A DNA stretch of 57,293 bases. Origin: Myxococcota bacterium. Lineage in GTDB: Bacteria > Myxococcota > UBA727 > JAHDBA01. Below are positions 16,946 through 27,206 of the stretch, piece by piece; position 1 is the stretch's first letter, and each line of letters opens with the position of its first letter. The stretch lies in assembly GCA_020627505.1 (NCBI GenBank), contig JAHDGS010000001.1, positions 55,659-112,951 of the forward strand. Direction: 5' to 3'. The notes under the pieces are model-generated. The model made no database searches, had not been told where the DNA came from, and saw only the letters and a list, made by a program, of their open reading frames with translations. The position numbers and the translations under genes were made by a program.

Positions 16946-18103
16946 ATGCGTTTTCAACGATTCATCTACGGCATCACAGTTCTAACCCTAATCGTTCTTT
17001 TGATATCAGATGCGAGCCGTGCAACTACCGACACCTGTGAGCCACCTCGAAGCATGCTCCCTGTTGGTACGCAGCTATATGCGCTTAATTACCCTCTACG
17101 CTCGCCTATCGAACCGACCACTGAAGAGATTTGTATACAGATTGTAGCGGAACAAGATGGCATCGAATTGATTCTCACACCCGATAATCTTCTATTCTAT
17201 CGACCCGCTCAGTCGAAACAAATGGAACCTCAGGAGCAGACAGAAGCATCTTCTTCTTCTTGGGCCGTTCGAAATCAAGCTTCACCATCAAATATATTTC
17301 AACCTGAAATAGCTGAACCGAGTCCAGTCTTGCCGCAATCATCTTCGATGACGCATCTTGTGTTTGGCGTAGGACTGCGTACCGATATCGTCGCAACAGA
17401 TGCACAGGGCATCAGCGCGCCAACCGTATCATCGATCAGTCCATTTGCATTATCGGCACAAGTCATTCCTGCGAAGGTCAACGGATTTGCACAGATTCGA
17501 TACGTCTTTATTCCTTCAACTGAGGGCCTTCAACTCAATCACCATATGTTGTCATTGATTGGCGGCTATCACATTCACATTCGTGATATAGCGAAAACAC
17601 AATTGGCGATGAGCCCAACATATGAACTTCAAGGTGCTTTGACGAGCCAAACAGCTTCACGTCGACTGATCACTAAATCGATGTTAAGATTGCCGTTTTC
17701 AGTTCATCAGTTTTCTCAGAATCGCCTTTCTAAGCTTGATTTTTTGATAGGCCCTTCGCTCTCTCTTGAGCACCCAAATGTCGCACGCCAATATGAAGAT
17801 GCTGTTGCTGCAGGAACAATTCAGCCACTTCGTCAAGATATCCGCGCAGGAGATGGATTCACGAGTACATCGACAGCACCAGTTCTTTCTTCGCGCAATC
17901 TACTATTGGCACCAGGTATATACACCCAGCTTTCACTGACAAAATATCTCGAACAAACATCGCTGATCAAAGCCATTGGTTTTTCATTTGAGCTGATGCA
18001 TAGTTGGCAACCAGGTCCTGGTCTGCGCGGAGAACTCGCTTTTGCTGATGCATCCGATACACGTTTTATCGCGGAGATCACGACCCTCTATACTTTTGAA
18101 TAG
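16946..18103 (+). CDS. Secreted protein, possible outer-membrane beta-barrel
   Basis: 385 residues. It has a signal peptide (hydrophobic residues 7-25, SRATT cleavage region), a short two-Cys domain to about residue 75, a Ser/Pro/Gln linker (75-130), then about 250 residues of alternating strands with frequent aromatic ends (for example LSLIGGYHIHIRD, FSFELMHSW). The final strand ends in YTFE rather than the classical terminal Phe. The pattern fits a beta-barrel but is not proof. It starts three bases after dapD and so is coupled to that operon; a link to envelope growth is plausible. Confidence 0.7.
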   Translation: MRFQRFIYGITVLTLIVLLISDASRATTDTCEPPRSMLPVGTQLYALNYPLRSPIEPTTEEICIQIVAEQDGIELILTPDNLLFYRPAQSKQMEPQEQTEASSSSWAVRNQASPSNIFQPEIAEPSPVLPQSSSMTHLVFGVGLRTDIVATDAQGISAPTVSSISPFALSAQVIPAKVNGFAQIRYVFIPSTEGLQLNHHMLSLIGGYHIHIRDIAKTQLAMSPTYELQGALTSQTASRRLITKSMLRLPFSVHQFSQNRLSKLDFLIGPSLSLEHPNVARQYEDAVAAGTIQPLRQDIRAGDGFTSTSTAPVLSSRNLLLAPGIYTQLSLTKYLEQTSLIKAIGFSFELMHSWQPGPGLRGELAFADASDTRFIAEITTLYTFE

Positions 18104-18157
18104 CCTGAGTATTTTAGAATTGGCATTTGGGGATGTGCTGGGCTAAATTCAATATAT

Positions 18158-18658
18158 ATGCGTCTTCTTATCTCTTTTTTAAGCATATCAAGTATGTTGT
18201 TCTTGGTGAGTTGTTCAACAGAATCAACGTTTGTCGAAAACTATTGCTCCCGTGCTGCGCAATGTGTTGAAGTCAGCTCGGAAACAGGTCTACCTATCGA
18301 TGGTGTAGGACGATCACTTGATTCCATCGATGTCTGTGCTGTCGAGCAACATGGCTATATCGATTCTTTATACGCCATGGACTTAAAATCATGTCATATT
18401 GTAGCATCAGCCTACGAAGCTTATTTGCAATGTGTGGCAAACTCTCTCACCGATATCGATCCCTGTGCACCTTGGAAAGCTGAAAACGATCATCCGTGTG
18501 TTACAGCATTTGAAACTTATCGCCATCTCGCAGGTGGCGATACCGATACAACTTACGCACAATATTGTCCCCGTTTAGGCAAAGACACATTATCGGAACC
18601 AACACCTGGTAGTGGCTTTAGCGACTTTATCCCGCAGCAAGGAGACGGCGATGCATAA
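18158..18658 (+). CDS. Small Cys-patterned lipoprotein A
   Basis: 166 residues, type II signal peptide with lipobox LVSC. The mature part carries a regular cysteine spacing: ENYCxxxxxC, then IDVC, then LKSC, YLQC, DPC and HPC. The same spacing recurs in the next gene and in the lipoprotein at 48027-48536. This suggests a helical disulfide-bonded domain. The function is unknown. A TAAATT box lies seven bases before the ATG and there is no ribosome site. Its end overlaps the next gene by eight bases. Confidence 0.8.
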   Translation: MRLLISFLSISSMLFLVSCSTESTFVENYCSRAAQCVEVSSETGLPIDGVGRSLDSIDVCAVEQHGYIDSLYAMDLKSCHIVASAYEAYLQCVANSLTDIDPCAPWKAENDHPCVTAFETYRHLAGGDTDTTYAQYCPRLGKDTLSEPTPGSGFSDFIPQQGDGDA

Positions 18659-19016
18659 AAATGTACGACGAAAATTTATTGCTGTATCAATCTTCTTGCT
18701 CTTGTCCGGCGCCTGCCAAAATCAGCAGAGTCTGCTTGAAAATGTATGCTCTCATCTCGCGTTTTGTGCGCTAACGGGCGGACAAGATATTCAAGCTAGT
18801 TGTGTCACAACACTTCAAGCAGAGCTTGATGCCGACCGTGCAAATACCGAGCAAGTTTGCCAAGATATTGCAGTATTTAAGGAACAATATCTAACATGTG
18901 TTTCGTTCGCAGATTGCACCGCTTTAAACAATGGTGTTGCTTGTCAAAATGAATGGGCGCAGGTTAGCCAAGTTTTGACAAATGTCGCCAACGGTCAATG
19001 TGCTGCCAGTCAATAG
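18651..19016 (+). CDS. Small Cys-patterned lipoprotein B
   Basis: 121 residues starting MHKNVRRKF. AAGGAG lies seven bases before the ATG at 18651. The lipobox is SGAC. The mature part repeats the spacing of its neighbour: ENVCxxxxFC, ASC, QVC, YLTC, ADC and VAC. Overlapping the preceding gene by eight bases, it forms a tandem pair probably born by duplication. The last seven bases overlap the convergent gene 19010-19651. Confidence 0.8.
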   Translation: MHKNVRRKFIAVSIFLLLSGACQNQQSLLENVCSHLAFCALTGGQDIQASCVTTLQAELDADRANTEQVCQDIAVFKEQYLTCVSFADCTALNNGVACQNEWAQVSQVLTNVANGQCAASQ

Positions 19017-19651
19017 ACTGACTCTAATTTAGGTTGATTGAAGTCGGTCAAACTTTTTGGGCTTGGTGGAAAATGTCCCCCCGATAGGGAAGGCATCTCA
19101 TACCATTGGTTTTCGTATTGGGCATACCAGGTCGTTAGATCAAATGAATAAAATCGAATCACGTGATGAACAGCACTGATATCTTCTAAACGCATTGTCA
19201 CATTCGGGGAGATATTCATATGTTGCAAACGTCTTTCAAGCGCCAACATAGAATCACCATGAACAGGGGTTATTTCCGTATCTAAGAAAATATTCAAGAA
19301 ACGTTCGACACGCCGTTTATCTAAATGAGATGGACGTGGGGCCAGCATTTGAAACGCATGATGCTCAGGCTCTTGTACGAGAATCATTGTGCCAAACATA
19401 TCAGAGCGAATATCAATATGACGAAAAGAACGTGTTTTCATTTCTTTCGTCAGGCATATCTTGCACGCAGTTCGCTGATTCGACGGCTTTCCATCAAGTT
19501 CATTTGAGTCTTCATTGGCCGCGTGCTGATCATTTGCACTTCGAACAATCGAATCTGAAACGAGCAGTTCAGGAAAAAAAGCTGAGATGATAACACTCAC
19601 TGTCCAGCCAATACTCAATAAAATCACAAGAAATCCTTGGCGGCGCAGCAT
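19010..19651 (-). CDS. Membrane-anchored hypothetical protein
   Basis: 213 residues. There is one N-terminal hydrophobic segment (about 7-30), then a polar periplasmic region with a CKIC pair at about residues 63-66 and a mixed alpha/beta domain. The family is not recognised. It lies downstream of gyrA on the same strand, 55 bases after the gyrA stop, and may be read from that transcript. Its stop overlaps lipoprotein B by seven bases. Confidence 0.68.
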   Translation of the reverse strand: MLRRQGFLVILLSIGWTVSVIISAFFPELLVSDSIVRSANDQHAANEDSNELDGKPSNQRTACKICLTKEMKTRSFRHIDIRSDMFGTMILVQEPEHHAFQMLAPRPSHLDKRRVERFLNIFLDTEITPVHGDSMLALERRLQHMNISPNVTMRLEDISAVHHVIRFYSFDLTTWYAQYENQWYEMPSLSGGHFPPSPKSLTDFNQPKLESVY

Positions 19652-19705
19652 CTGTTCACTCAGCTTTATTCGGTTGCATACGATTCATCAACGAACCAAT
19701 ATCAA

Positions 19706-22348
19706 TTAGTTCGACTGTTCGTCTAATTCATCATCGTTGACGATTCGTGCGACACCCACCACATGTTCACCCTGGTTAACATTCAGAATACGAACACCTT
19801 GTGTGTTTCGACCCATCACAGAAATCTCTTTTGCTGCAAGGCGAATGGCCTTGCCGCCGTTACTGACAGCCATCAGTTCGTCATGATCTGATGCATTGAT
19901 GACACCAGCAACGGCGCCATTTCGTTCCGTCGTTTTGATCGAAATCACACCCTTACCACCACGTCGCTGTGTCGGGTAATCAGTGATTGCTGTTCTCTTG
20001 CCATAACCATTCTCAGTCACAACCAACATCGGTGCTTCTTCATCAACGATGTTCATCGAAACCACCCGATCAGTCGCACTGAGCTCAATGCCTTTCACGC
20101 CTGTTGCCGTTCGCCCCATTTCGCGAACATCGGCTTCAGAGAATCGTATTGCTTGCCCACTCGTCGTGGTTAGCATGATTTCACTATCCCCCTTAGTAAT
20201 ATGCGCAGCAAGTAGATTATCTCCCTCTGCAACACCCGCACCAAGCAAACCAACACTTCGGGGGCGTGCATATTTGACTAAATCTGTCTTTTTGACTTTC
20301 CCGTTCACAGAGCAGGTCACGATAAATGCTTGCCCTTCCTCTTTCGGAAATTCTCGAACCGGTAATATCGCCTCAATTCGCTCGTCTTTATCGAGTTCAA
20401 CAAGATTGATAATTGGTCGACCTTTCGCAGTTGGAGAAGTCTCCGGAATACGATGAACTTTTAACCAGTATACTTTACCTTTATTGGTGAACAGCAATAG
20501 ATATGCGTGCGTCGATGCGACGAAAACATCTTTAACAAAGTCTTCATCCTTTGTCTTGGCAGCAGATCGTCCCTTCCCGCCACGTTTTTGCGCACTATAA
20601 ATGGCCAATTTAGAACGTTTAACGTACCCAAGATGAGACACCGTCACAACAGCATCTTCTTCTGCAATCAAATCTTCTAAATCAATATCTTCAACAGCCT
20701 CTGTGATCTCAGTCCGACGTGGCATCGCATACGAATCCCGAATCGTCACCATTTCTTCACGAATCACACCCATCAATGTTGGGAGGTCGCTAAGAATTTT
20801 TTTCAATCGAAGTACTTCTGTGAGTATCGTCTGGCCCTCTTCTGAGAGTTTATCCCGCTCTAAGCCAACGAGGCGGGACAGCCGCATTTCTAGAATAGCC
20901 GCAGCCTGGGTTTCATCAAGACGCGCAAAACCTTGTTTCAACCAACCGTCAACCTGGTCTGTCGGGCCATCAACAAATAAGGCTATCTTATTCACATTTG
21001 CAAGATCAGCTGTTTGCAATCGACTTTTAGCCTCTGCCGTTGTTTTTGAGCTCCGAATAATATCGATGACTTTATCGATGTCATCAAGTGCAACCAACAA
21101 ACCAGCAATAATATGAAATCTTTTCTGCGCTTCTTTAAGCTCATACCTCGAACGACGAGTGACCACTTCTCTTCTAAAATCAACAAACCGTTTTAATGTT
21201 TCAAGAAGAGAAAGAACTTTTGGCTGTCCATTCACAATTGCCAACATGTTGACCGGAAAACTCACCTGAAGTGCAGTGTGTTTATAGAGCTGATTCAGAA
21301 CAACATCAGCAACCGCATCACGTTTCAAATCGATGGCAATCTGCATACCATTTCGATCCGATTCGTCACGAATCTCCGCGATCCCTTCAATTTTCTTGTC
21401 ACGGGCAAGTTGTGCAATTTTTTCGACCAACTTCGCCTTATTCACCTGAAATGGAATTTCATTAATAATGATCTGGGTGCGCTTCGATTTTTCATTGTCG
21501 ACGATTTCTGCACGCCCACGCAATTTAATACTACCACGGCCCTTGGCGAATGCAGAGTAGATGCCGGCTCGCCCACATATCATTCCACCGGTCGGAAAAT
21601 CTGGCCCAGGAATACGCTGTAACAGACTGTCCATTGTCACTTCTTCGCCGCCAAAATAATCGGCATCGATCACATGCAAAAGCGCATCGATCACTTCACC
21701 CAGATTATGTGGTGGACAACGGGTCGCCATCGCCACCGCAATTCCCTCCGAACCATTCACCAATAAATTGGGGATGCGAGTCGGAAGAACCGAAGGTTCT
21801 TTGGTCGTGTCATCAAAGTTTGGAATGAAGTCGACCGTTTCTTTTTCGATGTCGCGAAGTAATTCTTCAGCAATTTTTTGAAGCTTTGACTCCGTATATC
21901 GATAAGCCGCAGCCGAATCACCATCGACAGAGCCAAAGTTGCCTTGGCCATCAATGAGTGGTGCACGCATATTCCACGGTTGTGCCATTCGAACTAAAGC
22001 ATCATATACTGCGGAGTCACCATGCGGGTGATATTTCTTAAGCACTTCACCGACCACACCCGCACACTTCGAATACTTACGGTTAGAGAGTAACCCCTCA
22101 CCATACATCGCGTATAAGATACGACGATGAACGGGCTTGAGCCCATCTCGAATATCAGGTAAAGCGCGACCAACGATCACACTCATTGAGTAGTCACGAT
22201 AGGATTGACGCATTTCCTGAACAATATTGATACTCGGAAACCCTGTTCCACTACCACTCGGCGTTCCTGGTGGCAATGTCACTCCACCTTGGTCGTCAGC
22301 AGCTTCAATAATTGTGTCAGGTGCGTTTTCTGTCAGCTCTGTGGTCAT
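19706..22348 (-). CDS. gyrA: DNA gyrase subunit A
   Basis: Breakage-reunion subunit of gyrase, introducing negative supercoils with GyrB. The start at 22348 ([10 protein letters not shown]) gives 880 residues; an upstream start would overlap the parvulin gene. The first 40 residues are an unusual acidic/Gly-Pro extension before the [18 protein letters not shown] core. The quinolone pocket reads [17 protein letters not shown] with Ser 112 and Asp 116, i.e. the susceptible type. The active tyrosine is 151 in AAAYRYTES. In the C-terminal beta-pinwheel the GyrA box is QKRGGKG, one change from QRRGGKG, and a later blade has QRRGGKG. A tail of Asp/Glu ends the protein. Confidence 0.97.
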   Translation of the reverse strand: MTTELTENAPDTIIEAADDQGGVTLPPGTPSGSGTGFPSINIVQEMRQSYRDYSMSVIVGRALPDIRDGLKPVHRRILYAMYGEGLLSNRKYSKCAGVVGEVLKKYHPHGDSAVYDALVRMAQPWNMRAPLIDGQGNFGSVDGDSAAAYRYTESKLQKIAEELLRDIEKETVDFIPNFDDTTKEPSVLPTRIPNLLVNGSEGIAVAMATRCPPHNLGEVIDALLHVIDADYFGGEEVTMDSLLQRIPGPDFPTGGMICGRAGIYSAFAKGRGSIKLRGRAEIVDNEKSKRTQIIINEIPFQVNKAKLVEKIAQLARDKKIEGIAEIRDESDRNGMQIAIDLKRDAVADVVLNQLYKHTALQVSFPVNMLAIVNGQPKVLSLLETLKRFVDFRREVVTRRSRYELKEAQKRFHIIAGLLVALDDIDKVIDIIRSSKTTAEAKSRLQTADLANVNKIALFVDGPTDQVDGWLKQGFARLDETQAAAILEMRLSRLVGLERDKLSEEGQTILTEVLRLKKILSDLPTLMGVIREEMVTIRDSYAMPRRTEITEAVEDIDLEDLIAEEDAVVTVSHLGYVKRSKLAIYSAQKRGGKGRSAAKTKDEDFVKDVFVASTHAYLLLFTNKGKVYWLKVHRIPETSPTAKGRPIINLVELDKDERIEAILPVREFPKEEGQAFIVTCSVNGKVKKTDLVKYARPRSVGLLGAGVAEGDNLLAAHITKGDSEIMLTTTSGQAIRFSEADVREMGRTATGVKGIELSATDRVVSMNIVDEEAPMLVVTENGYGKRTAITDYPTQRRGGKGVISIKTTERNGAVAGVINASDHDELMAVSNGGKAIRLAAKEISVMGRNTQGVRILNVNQGEHVVGVARIVNDDELDEQSN

Positions 22349-22364
22349 GTTCTCAATGCCTTTA

Positions 22365-23513
22365 TTAAGATGTTGTATTACCTGTCGTCTTCGGACGCAC
22401 GTTCTTTTGCTCAGCTGCATCGTTCGATGCGACAGGCGCTTTCTTCGTGCCAAGTATTGACGTCTCGGTCAAACTAAGATCTGAATGAATTCCATCAATT
22501 TTGATATCCGCTCTTAGGCGCTCCAACAATGTACGCTGAGTCGTGCTACGATTACGAGCTAAGACTGTTTTCTCGACAGTCTCTCGAACTGCTTCAAACG
22601 TTTGTTCTTCACCAGGTTTTTTGTCAAAGACTTTGATCACATGATAACCGAATTTCGTTTTGACAGGGCCGACAACCTCACCGACTTTAGCCGCAAAAGC
22701 AACATCTTCAAACGGTTTAACCATTCTCCCCCTCGAAAATAACCCGAGGTCTCCTCCCTTGGAACGGCTCGGACCTTGTGAGTACTCATGTGCCAAGGCA
22801 GTAAAATCAGCACCAGGTTTTTTTGCGAGCTTCAAAATGTTTTTCGCTTTTTCAAGCGCATCTTTATCTGCTTTCGTTTTCGCTTTTTCAATATCATTTT
22901 CGCCTGTTGCCTTGATCGGTGCCGGCTTGATCAAGATATGACTTGCCTTCAAGCGATCTTTAATTTGATAACGTGTTTTATTCTCTTCAAAGTAACGGCG
23001 CAAATCAGCCTCTGTGACTTTCTCTACAGCCAATACGGCATCTAAAACACGATCTCGAACCAAACGTTCTGTCACATCTCGTTTAACATCTACATCTTGT
23101 TGCTCTGTTCGTTTCAAGAAATTTTGATATGCGGCCTCAGAACCATAACGCTTCTTTTGAGCACTAAATGCGGCTTCAATATCTTCAGGCGATGGGTACA
23201 CGTTTTTCTCTTTCGCGTATCGTTTCAACACATACATGTCGACAATTTTGCGCGCCAGGCTATTTTCAACACGCTTTTTAAGCGGCCCAACAACATCTCG
23301 ACGATTTTTCTGAAAACGCATGGTCGAACGCGCAAACATGGCATCAAATTCTGACTTCGAAACCACTTCTCCGTTAATACGAAAAGCGATTGCTTCCCCA
23401 TTCTCTGTGGTAGACGTCTGACGACCATCCACTTTTTTTTCTGATTGACTTGGACATCCTGCTAGTGTCAGCGTACCCAAAAAACATAAAACCAATAACC
23501 ATAAACGATTCAT
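22365..23513 (-). CDS. Parvulin-type peptidyl-prolyl isomerase lipoprotein
   Basis: Periplasmic folding helper of the SurA/PrsA class, 382 residues. The lipobox LAGC has Cys 20. A helical SurA-N-like chaperone region (about 45-185) is followed by one rotamase domain: SHILIKPAP, then an inserted lysine-rich helix, [21 protein letters not shown], and [22 protein letters not shown] lies seven bases before the ATG. It lies nine bases after glnA and 16 before gyrA, all on the minus strand, so a glnA-ppiase-gyrA transcript is likely. Confidence 0.9.
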   Translation of the reverse strand: MNRLWLLVLCFLGTLTLAGCPSQSEKKVDGRQTSTTENGEAIAFRINGEVVSKSEFDAMFARSTMRFQKNRRDVVGPLKKRVENSLARKIVDMYVLKRYAKEKNVYPSPEDIEAAFSAQKKRYGSEAAYQNFLKRTEQQDVDVKRDVTERLVRDRVLDAVLAVEKVTEADLRRYFEENKTRYQIKDRLKASHILIKPAPIKATGENDIEKAKTKADKDALEKAKNILKLAKKPGADFTALAHEYSQGPSRSKGGDLGLFSRGRMVKPFEDVAFAAKVGEVVGPVKTKFGYHVIKVFDKKPGEEQTFEAVRETVEKTVLARNRSTTQRTLLERLRADIKIDGIHSDLSLTETSILGTKKAPVASNDAAEQKNVRPKTTGNTTS

Positions 23514-23522
23514 TGTCGAACC

Positions 23523-24944
23523 TCACACATCAAAATACAAGTCATAATCAAGTGGCGTCGGCTGCAAGCGATTCTTATCAACCTCACTTTCACGCTTATA
23601 AGTCACCCACGACTCAATCAAATCTCGCGTAAATACGTTACCTTTCATTAAGAAATCACAATCTTCTAACAAACAGTCCAAAGCCTCATCAAGCGTCGAT
23701 GGCATTTGAGGAACATCCTTAAGCTCTTCTGGACTCAAACCATAAATATCTTTATCAAGCGCCTCACCTGGATCGATCTGGTTCTCAATGCCATCGATAC
23801 CAGCCATCATCAAAGCTGCAAAAGCGAGATACGGATTGGCTGAAGGGTCAGGAAAACGCGTTTCAATTCGAACGGCCTTCGGTGAAGACAATCCTACCGG
23901 AATGCGAATCGCGGCAGAACGGTTCCGCGCCGAATAAGCCAAATTAGTTGGCGCCTCATAGCCCGGAACAAGTCTTCTATAAGAATTAAGTGTCGGGTTT
24001 GTAAATGCAGCAAGCGCACGCGCATGTTTTAAGATACCACCAATATAATGTATGGCCATCTCAGAAAGACCACCATATCCCTCGCCAGCAAATAGAGGCT
24101 TTCCATCAACCCATAGTGATTGATGACAATGCATTCCTGAACCATTATCACCGGCAAGTGGCTTCGGCATAAATGTTGCGACTTTACCATAGGCTCGAGC
24201 CACGTTCTTCACTGTGTATTTCAGCCACATCGTTTTATCTGCACAGCGAGTTAATGTATCAAAACGAAAATCAATTTCTGCCTGACCTGCTGTCGCGACT
24301 TCGTGATGCTCTCGCTCGATTTGCAGACCAAGTCCATCTAGTAGTTCAACCATTTCGTGTCGAATGTTGGCCATGGAATCATGCGGCTGTACCGCGAAAT
24401 AACCGCCTTTGTGTGGCACTTTATAAGCGAGGTTTGGCTCCTCATTTGCACCGACATTCCATGCACCGACCTCTGAATCAACAGAGAAAAATGACTTGTT
24501 TGGTTTGACCTGGTAGCGAACGTCATCGAGTAAGAAGAACTCAGGTTCGGGCCCAAAAAAGACTTGATCAGCAATGCCCGTGCTTTTCAAAAATGCTTCA
24601 GCACGACGCGCAACTTGTCGCGGGTCTCTGTTATAGGGTTCTTTTGTAATCGGATCGAATACGTCACAAATCAGTGATAAAGTGACTGACTGGTAAAATG
24701 GGTCGATTTGTGCCGATTCTGGATCAGGGATTAAAAGCATGTCACTCGAATCGATCGATTTCCAACCACGACAACTTGAACCATCAAATCCCAAGCCATA
24801 TTCGAAGACGTCCTTAGACAATTGAGAAACGGGCGTTGAGAATCTTTGCCAGGCACCTAATAAATCAACAAATTTAAAATCAACCATTCTCACATGGTTT
24901 TCTTCAGCAAATTTCAAAACATCTGCAGCTGTTTTTATCGTCAC
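23523..24944 (-). CDS. glnA: Glutamine synthetase type I
   Basis: Makes glutamine from glutamate, ammonia and ATP. The GTG at 24944 is chosen because AAGGAG lies eight bases upstream; it gives 473 residues. Signatures: [10 protein letters not shown], the ATP-binding [19 protein letters not shown] run, NRSAAIRIP, and the adenylylation-type tyrosine in IYGLSPEE, which suggests GlnE control. A perfect -35 TTGACA lies at 24992-24997 (minus) but its -10 is poor, so an activator may be needed. I see no sigma-54 site. Confidence 0.97.
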   Translation of the reverse strand: MTIKTAADVLKFAEENHVRMVDFKFVDLLGAWQRFSTPVSQLSKDVFEYGLGFDGSSCRGWKSIDSSDMLLIPDPESAQIDPFYQSVTLSLICDVFDPITKEPYNRDPRQVARRAEAFLKSTGIADQVFFGPEPEFFLLDDVRYQVKPNKSFFSVDSEVGAWNVGANEEPNLAYKVPHKGGYFAVQPHDSMANIRHEMVELLDGLGLQIEREHHEVATAGQAEIDFRFDTLTRCADKTMWLKYTVKNVARAYGKVATFMPKPLAGDNGSGMHCHQSLWVDGKPLFAGEGYGGLSEMAIHYIGGILKHARALAAFTNPTLNSYRRLVPGYEAPTNLAYSARNRSAAIRIPVGLSSPKAVRIETRFPDPSANPYLAFAALMMAGIDGIENQIDPGEALDKDIYGLSPEELKDVPQMPSTLDEALDCLLEDCDFLMKGNVFTRDLIESWVTYKRESEVDKNRLQPTPLDYDLYFDV

Positions 24945-25062
24945 GATATACGCTCCTTGATCACCCCAAGCAGACAATTTTCAGGTCACTTTGTCAATGC
25001 GAAATTCCGGGAAATATCGCCCCTATCTTTTTGAAATATTTATTAAATTTAGTTCCTTAGGA

Positions 25063-25497
25063 TTAGAATGGTTTGACCTCAACCAAAATAATCGTTCCGA
25101 TCAAAATGAATACAGGAAGCTCATTAAAGATTCTAAAAAAACGATGTGTTTTGACGTTCTTTCCGTCACGGAAGGCAGCATAATATCGCCAACAAAAACC
25201 GTGATGAACCACGAGCAGAAATACAAGAAATAACTTTGCATGAAGCCATTTCATCTCTCTTAAATAGTTCAAACCACCGTAGCCCGCGATCAACCAAACA
25301 CCAAAAAAGATTGTCAAGATCGCACCTGGCGTCATAATTCCAAATAGTAGTTTTCGCTCCATCGTGACAAAGCGCGCATGTCCGACGCGATCATTCTCAG
25401 GGTTCATGGCATGATACACGAACAATCTCGGCAAGTAGAATATACCTGCCATCCAAGTCACCATAAAGATAATATGAAACGCTTTCACCCACAACAT
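25063..25497 (-). CDS. hemJ: Protoporphyrinogen oxidase HemJ
   Basis: Oxidises protoporphyrinogen IX to protoporphyrin IX in haem synthesis. 144 residues with four membrane helices. The family's KAFHIIFMVTWMAGIFYLPR opening contains the essential His 8, and RFFRIFNELPV lies near the end. AAGAG precedes the ATG. It is 118 bases upstream of glnA on the same strand and is not obviously linked to it. Confidence 0.93.
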   Translation of the reverse strand: MLWVKAFHIIFMVTWMAGIFYLPRLFVYHAMNPENDRVGHARFVTMERKLLFGIMTPGAILTIFFGVWLIAGYGGLNYLREMKWLHAKLFLVFLLVVHHGFCWRYYAAFRDGKNVKTHRFFRIFNELPVFILIGTIILVEVKPF

Positions 25498-25570
25498 ATG
25501 ACTCTTTTATCACTAAAAGCACCAAAAACAACCATCTTTGAAACGCGTCAGTATTCCTCTTAGTTGAATT

Positions 25571-25599
25571 AAAAAATCCCTCGGATCGCGAGGGATTTT
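25571..25599 (-). terminator. Intrinsic terminator of the 25621-26748 gene
   Basis: Perfect 11-base stem, AAAATCCCTCG at 25573-25583 against CGAGGGATTTT at 25589-25599, with a five-base loop and a T-run on the minus strand. It lies 21 bases past the lipoprotein stop. Confidence 0.88.
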
Positions 25600-25620
25600 A
25601 CAATGATCGTTGTTTTAAGA

Positions 25621-26748
25621 CTATTCAACTCTAGTCAAGCTGACAAGTAGATAGCTCAAACGTCCAGTATCGACCCCCCAATCCGTTGCCCGAAAGTGAT
25701 AAGTCGAGCCAATAGGCAGATTTAAAGCAGGTCGCATATCAAATGTCCCTTGGAAAATACGATCGTCAGGGTTTGGAGAACTATCAATATCCCAATAACC
25801 AAATTCGAAGCTTTCAAGTTCATCTATAGTAAATCCACTACGATTTTGGGTAGATGTTTCTGTTAGTTCTTCTTCAGTTGGATTGAGTGAACTGTACAAA
25901 ATCGTTTCAGCAGGCGCATTATATTCTTCATCATCCCAAACATATTCACCACCACCAAAACCATAAGAACAAATCCATAACGGAATCGTATTGCGTTGGT
26001 TTCTCACACAGAAAATTGGATCTGGATAATCATCTGTTGAGTCAACTGTATTGTTAAATCCATCCCACAGATCTTCTCCCTCTGCATCTGGTGTGGCCGC
26101 GATCTTATACAGCGTTGAAATAGCCCATCGTGACTCAGAATCAGGCCCATCAACGCAATAACTTGCAGTTGGAACAAAGTCGTTGTTCGTATATTCTTGT
26201 TCGTCTAACAATCGGCCATTTGATGCCAGGTATTGCATCCCTTCAATTGGGTCAGCAAGGCCATACATGACTTCACAGTTTTGGCCTAAACCACAATCTT
26301 CAGAACCTGTACATGATTGCATACATGTTGTTTGTTCAAAGAGTTCAGCGTTCGGATCATAGGCATCTGACACGACAGCACATACATTTGTTCCTCCCTG
26401 ACACCGGTTATCTAAATCACAAGCTTCACCGACTTCACGATCAAATACAGGGTCATTAACAACTGGCTCTTCAGGATCCTCAACCGGCACATCTTCAGGA
26501 ACCTCAACAGGCTCAGGTTCTGGTACTTCGGTTTCTTCTGGTGCTGGTGTTGTAATAACTGTTGTATCAGGCTCATCACCTGGACGGTCGATCTCTTCAT
26601 TCTCGTCAAGAACGTTGTCTGGTTCTGATGCTTCATCTTCATCCATGCCTGCATCAACAGCAACATCATCTGATGTACATGCAACAAAATAACCTTGTAT
26701 GCAAAAAACGGCAAGAATGCCTAAATATCTAATATGACTAACTTTCAT
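25621..26748 (-). CDS. Lipoprotein with acidic Pro-rich linker and Cys-rich module
   Basis: 375 residues, lipobox FVAC (Cys 24). Residues 25-100 are a low-complexity linker of Asp, Glu, Pro and Val. Next comes a Cys-rich block (GEACDLDNRC, CMQSCTGSEDCGLGQNCE; about 105-165), a module common in Myxococcota surface proteins. The C-terminal domain (about 205-375) is rich in Trp and Tyr, beta-like, and is not recognised. GGAGG lies four bases before the ATG. It is probably displayed on the outer membrane with the linker as a spacer. Confidence 0.8.
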   Translation of the reverse strand: MKVSHIRYLGILAVFCIQGYFVACTSDDVAVDAGMDEDEASEPDNVLDENEEIDRPGDEPDTTVITTPAPEETEVPEPEPVEVPEDVPVEDPEEPVVNDPVFDREVGEACDLDNRCQGGTNVCAVVSDAYDPNAELFEQTTCMQSCTGSEDCGLGQNCEVMYGLADPIEGMQYLASNGRLLDEQEYTNNDFVPTASYCVDGPDSESRWAISTLYKIAATPDAEGEDLWDGFNNTVDSTDDYPDPIFCVRNQRNTIPLWICSYGFGGGEYVWDDEEYNAPAETILYSSLNPTEEELTETSTQNRSGFTIDELESFEFGYWDIDSSPNPDDRIFQGTFDMRPALNLPIGSTYHFRATDWGVDTGRLSYLLVSLTRVE

Positions 26749-26866
26749 GTTTCCTCCACAAATTATGTGCCAAGTATCGCCTTAAGACTAAAGGAGTTGC
26801 TAAAAATATCAAATTTGTCATCAGATCTACTACACCATGTTGTTTTCGGTTGAATAAAGATGGGGC

Positions 26867-26895
26867 TTGCAACTATCTACATATATGCTTAGAAT
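26867..26895 (+). promoter_or_regulatory. Sigma-70-type promoter of rpmG
   Basis: TTGCAA at 26867-26872, a 17-base spacer and TAGAAT at 26890-26895. Transcription would start near 26902, leaving a leader of about 22 bases that holds the AGGAGG ribosome site. Confidence 0.65.
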
Positions 26896-26923
26896 CGACG
26901 CTGATCTGGTATAGGAGGCCGAG

Positions 26924-27091
26924 ATGGCAAAAAGTGCACGAGAATTGATTAAACTGGAGTCAACAGCAGGTACAGGCTATTTCTACGTGACCGACAAAAA
27001 TAGAAAAACGTCTAAAGAAAAGTTGGTCCTTAAAAAATATGACCCGAAAGTCCGTAAGCATGTCGAATTCAAAGAAACAAAACTGAAGTAA
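26924..27091 (+). CDS. rpmG: 50S ribosomal protein L33
   Basis: 55 residues, too short for most ORF scans, with the family pattern [15 protein letters not shown] and [18 protein letters not shown]. It lacks the CxxC pairs of the zinc-binding form, so it is the zinc-independent type. AGGAGG sits five bases before the ATG. It is a single-gene unit with its own promoter upstream and a terminator 25 bases downstream; the usual partners (tRNA-Trp, secE, rpmB) are not next to it. Confidence 0.95.
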   Translation: MAKSARELIKLESTAGTGYFYVTDKNRKTSKEKLVLKKYDPKVRKHVEFKETKLK

Positions 27092-27115
27092 GTTTTTTTA
27101 AAAATGAAATGACAT

Positions 27116-27145
27116 AAGGCTGCCTAGTGCAGCCTTTTGTTTTTC
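27116..27145 (+). terminator. Intrinsic terminator of rpmG
   Basis: AAGGCTGC at 27116-27123 pairs with GCAGCCTT at 27129-27136 over a five-base loop, followed by TTTTGTTTTT. Confidence 0.85.
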
Positions 27146-27180
27146 CTTTTTATTTAACAAGATAGCGAAATCTGTTAGAC

Positions 27181-27194
27181 GATAATCATTATCA
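27181..27194. promoter_or_regulatory. Fur/PerR-like box upstream of lpd
   Basis: GATAATCATTATCA is the palindrome GATAAT-N-ATTATC plus one base. It matches 13 of 13 positions of the right part of the classical Fur box and, with 27180, 14 of 15 of the 7-1-7 model. It ends three bases before the GGAGG ribosome site, so a bound repressor would block transcription or translation start. Confidence 0.55.
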
Positions 27195-27206
27195 TTGGAG
27201 GATTTC

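Noticed and set aside
24945-25062. Sigma-54 promoter for glnA
   Set aside because: No GG-N10-GC element of the TGGCAC-N5-TTGC type on the minus strand.
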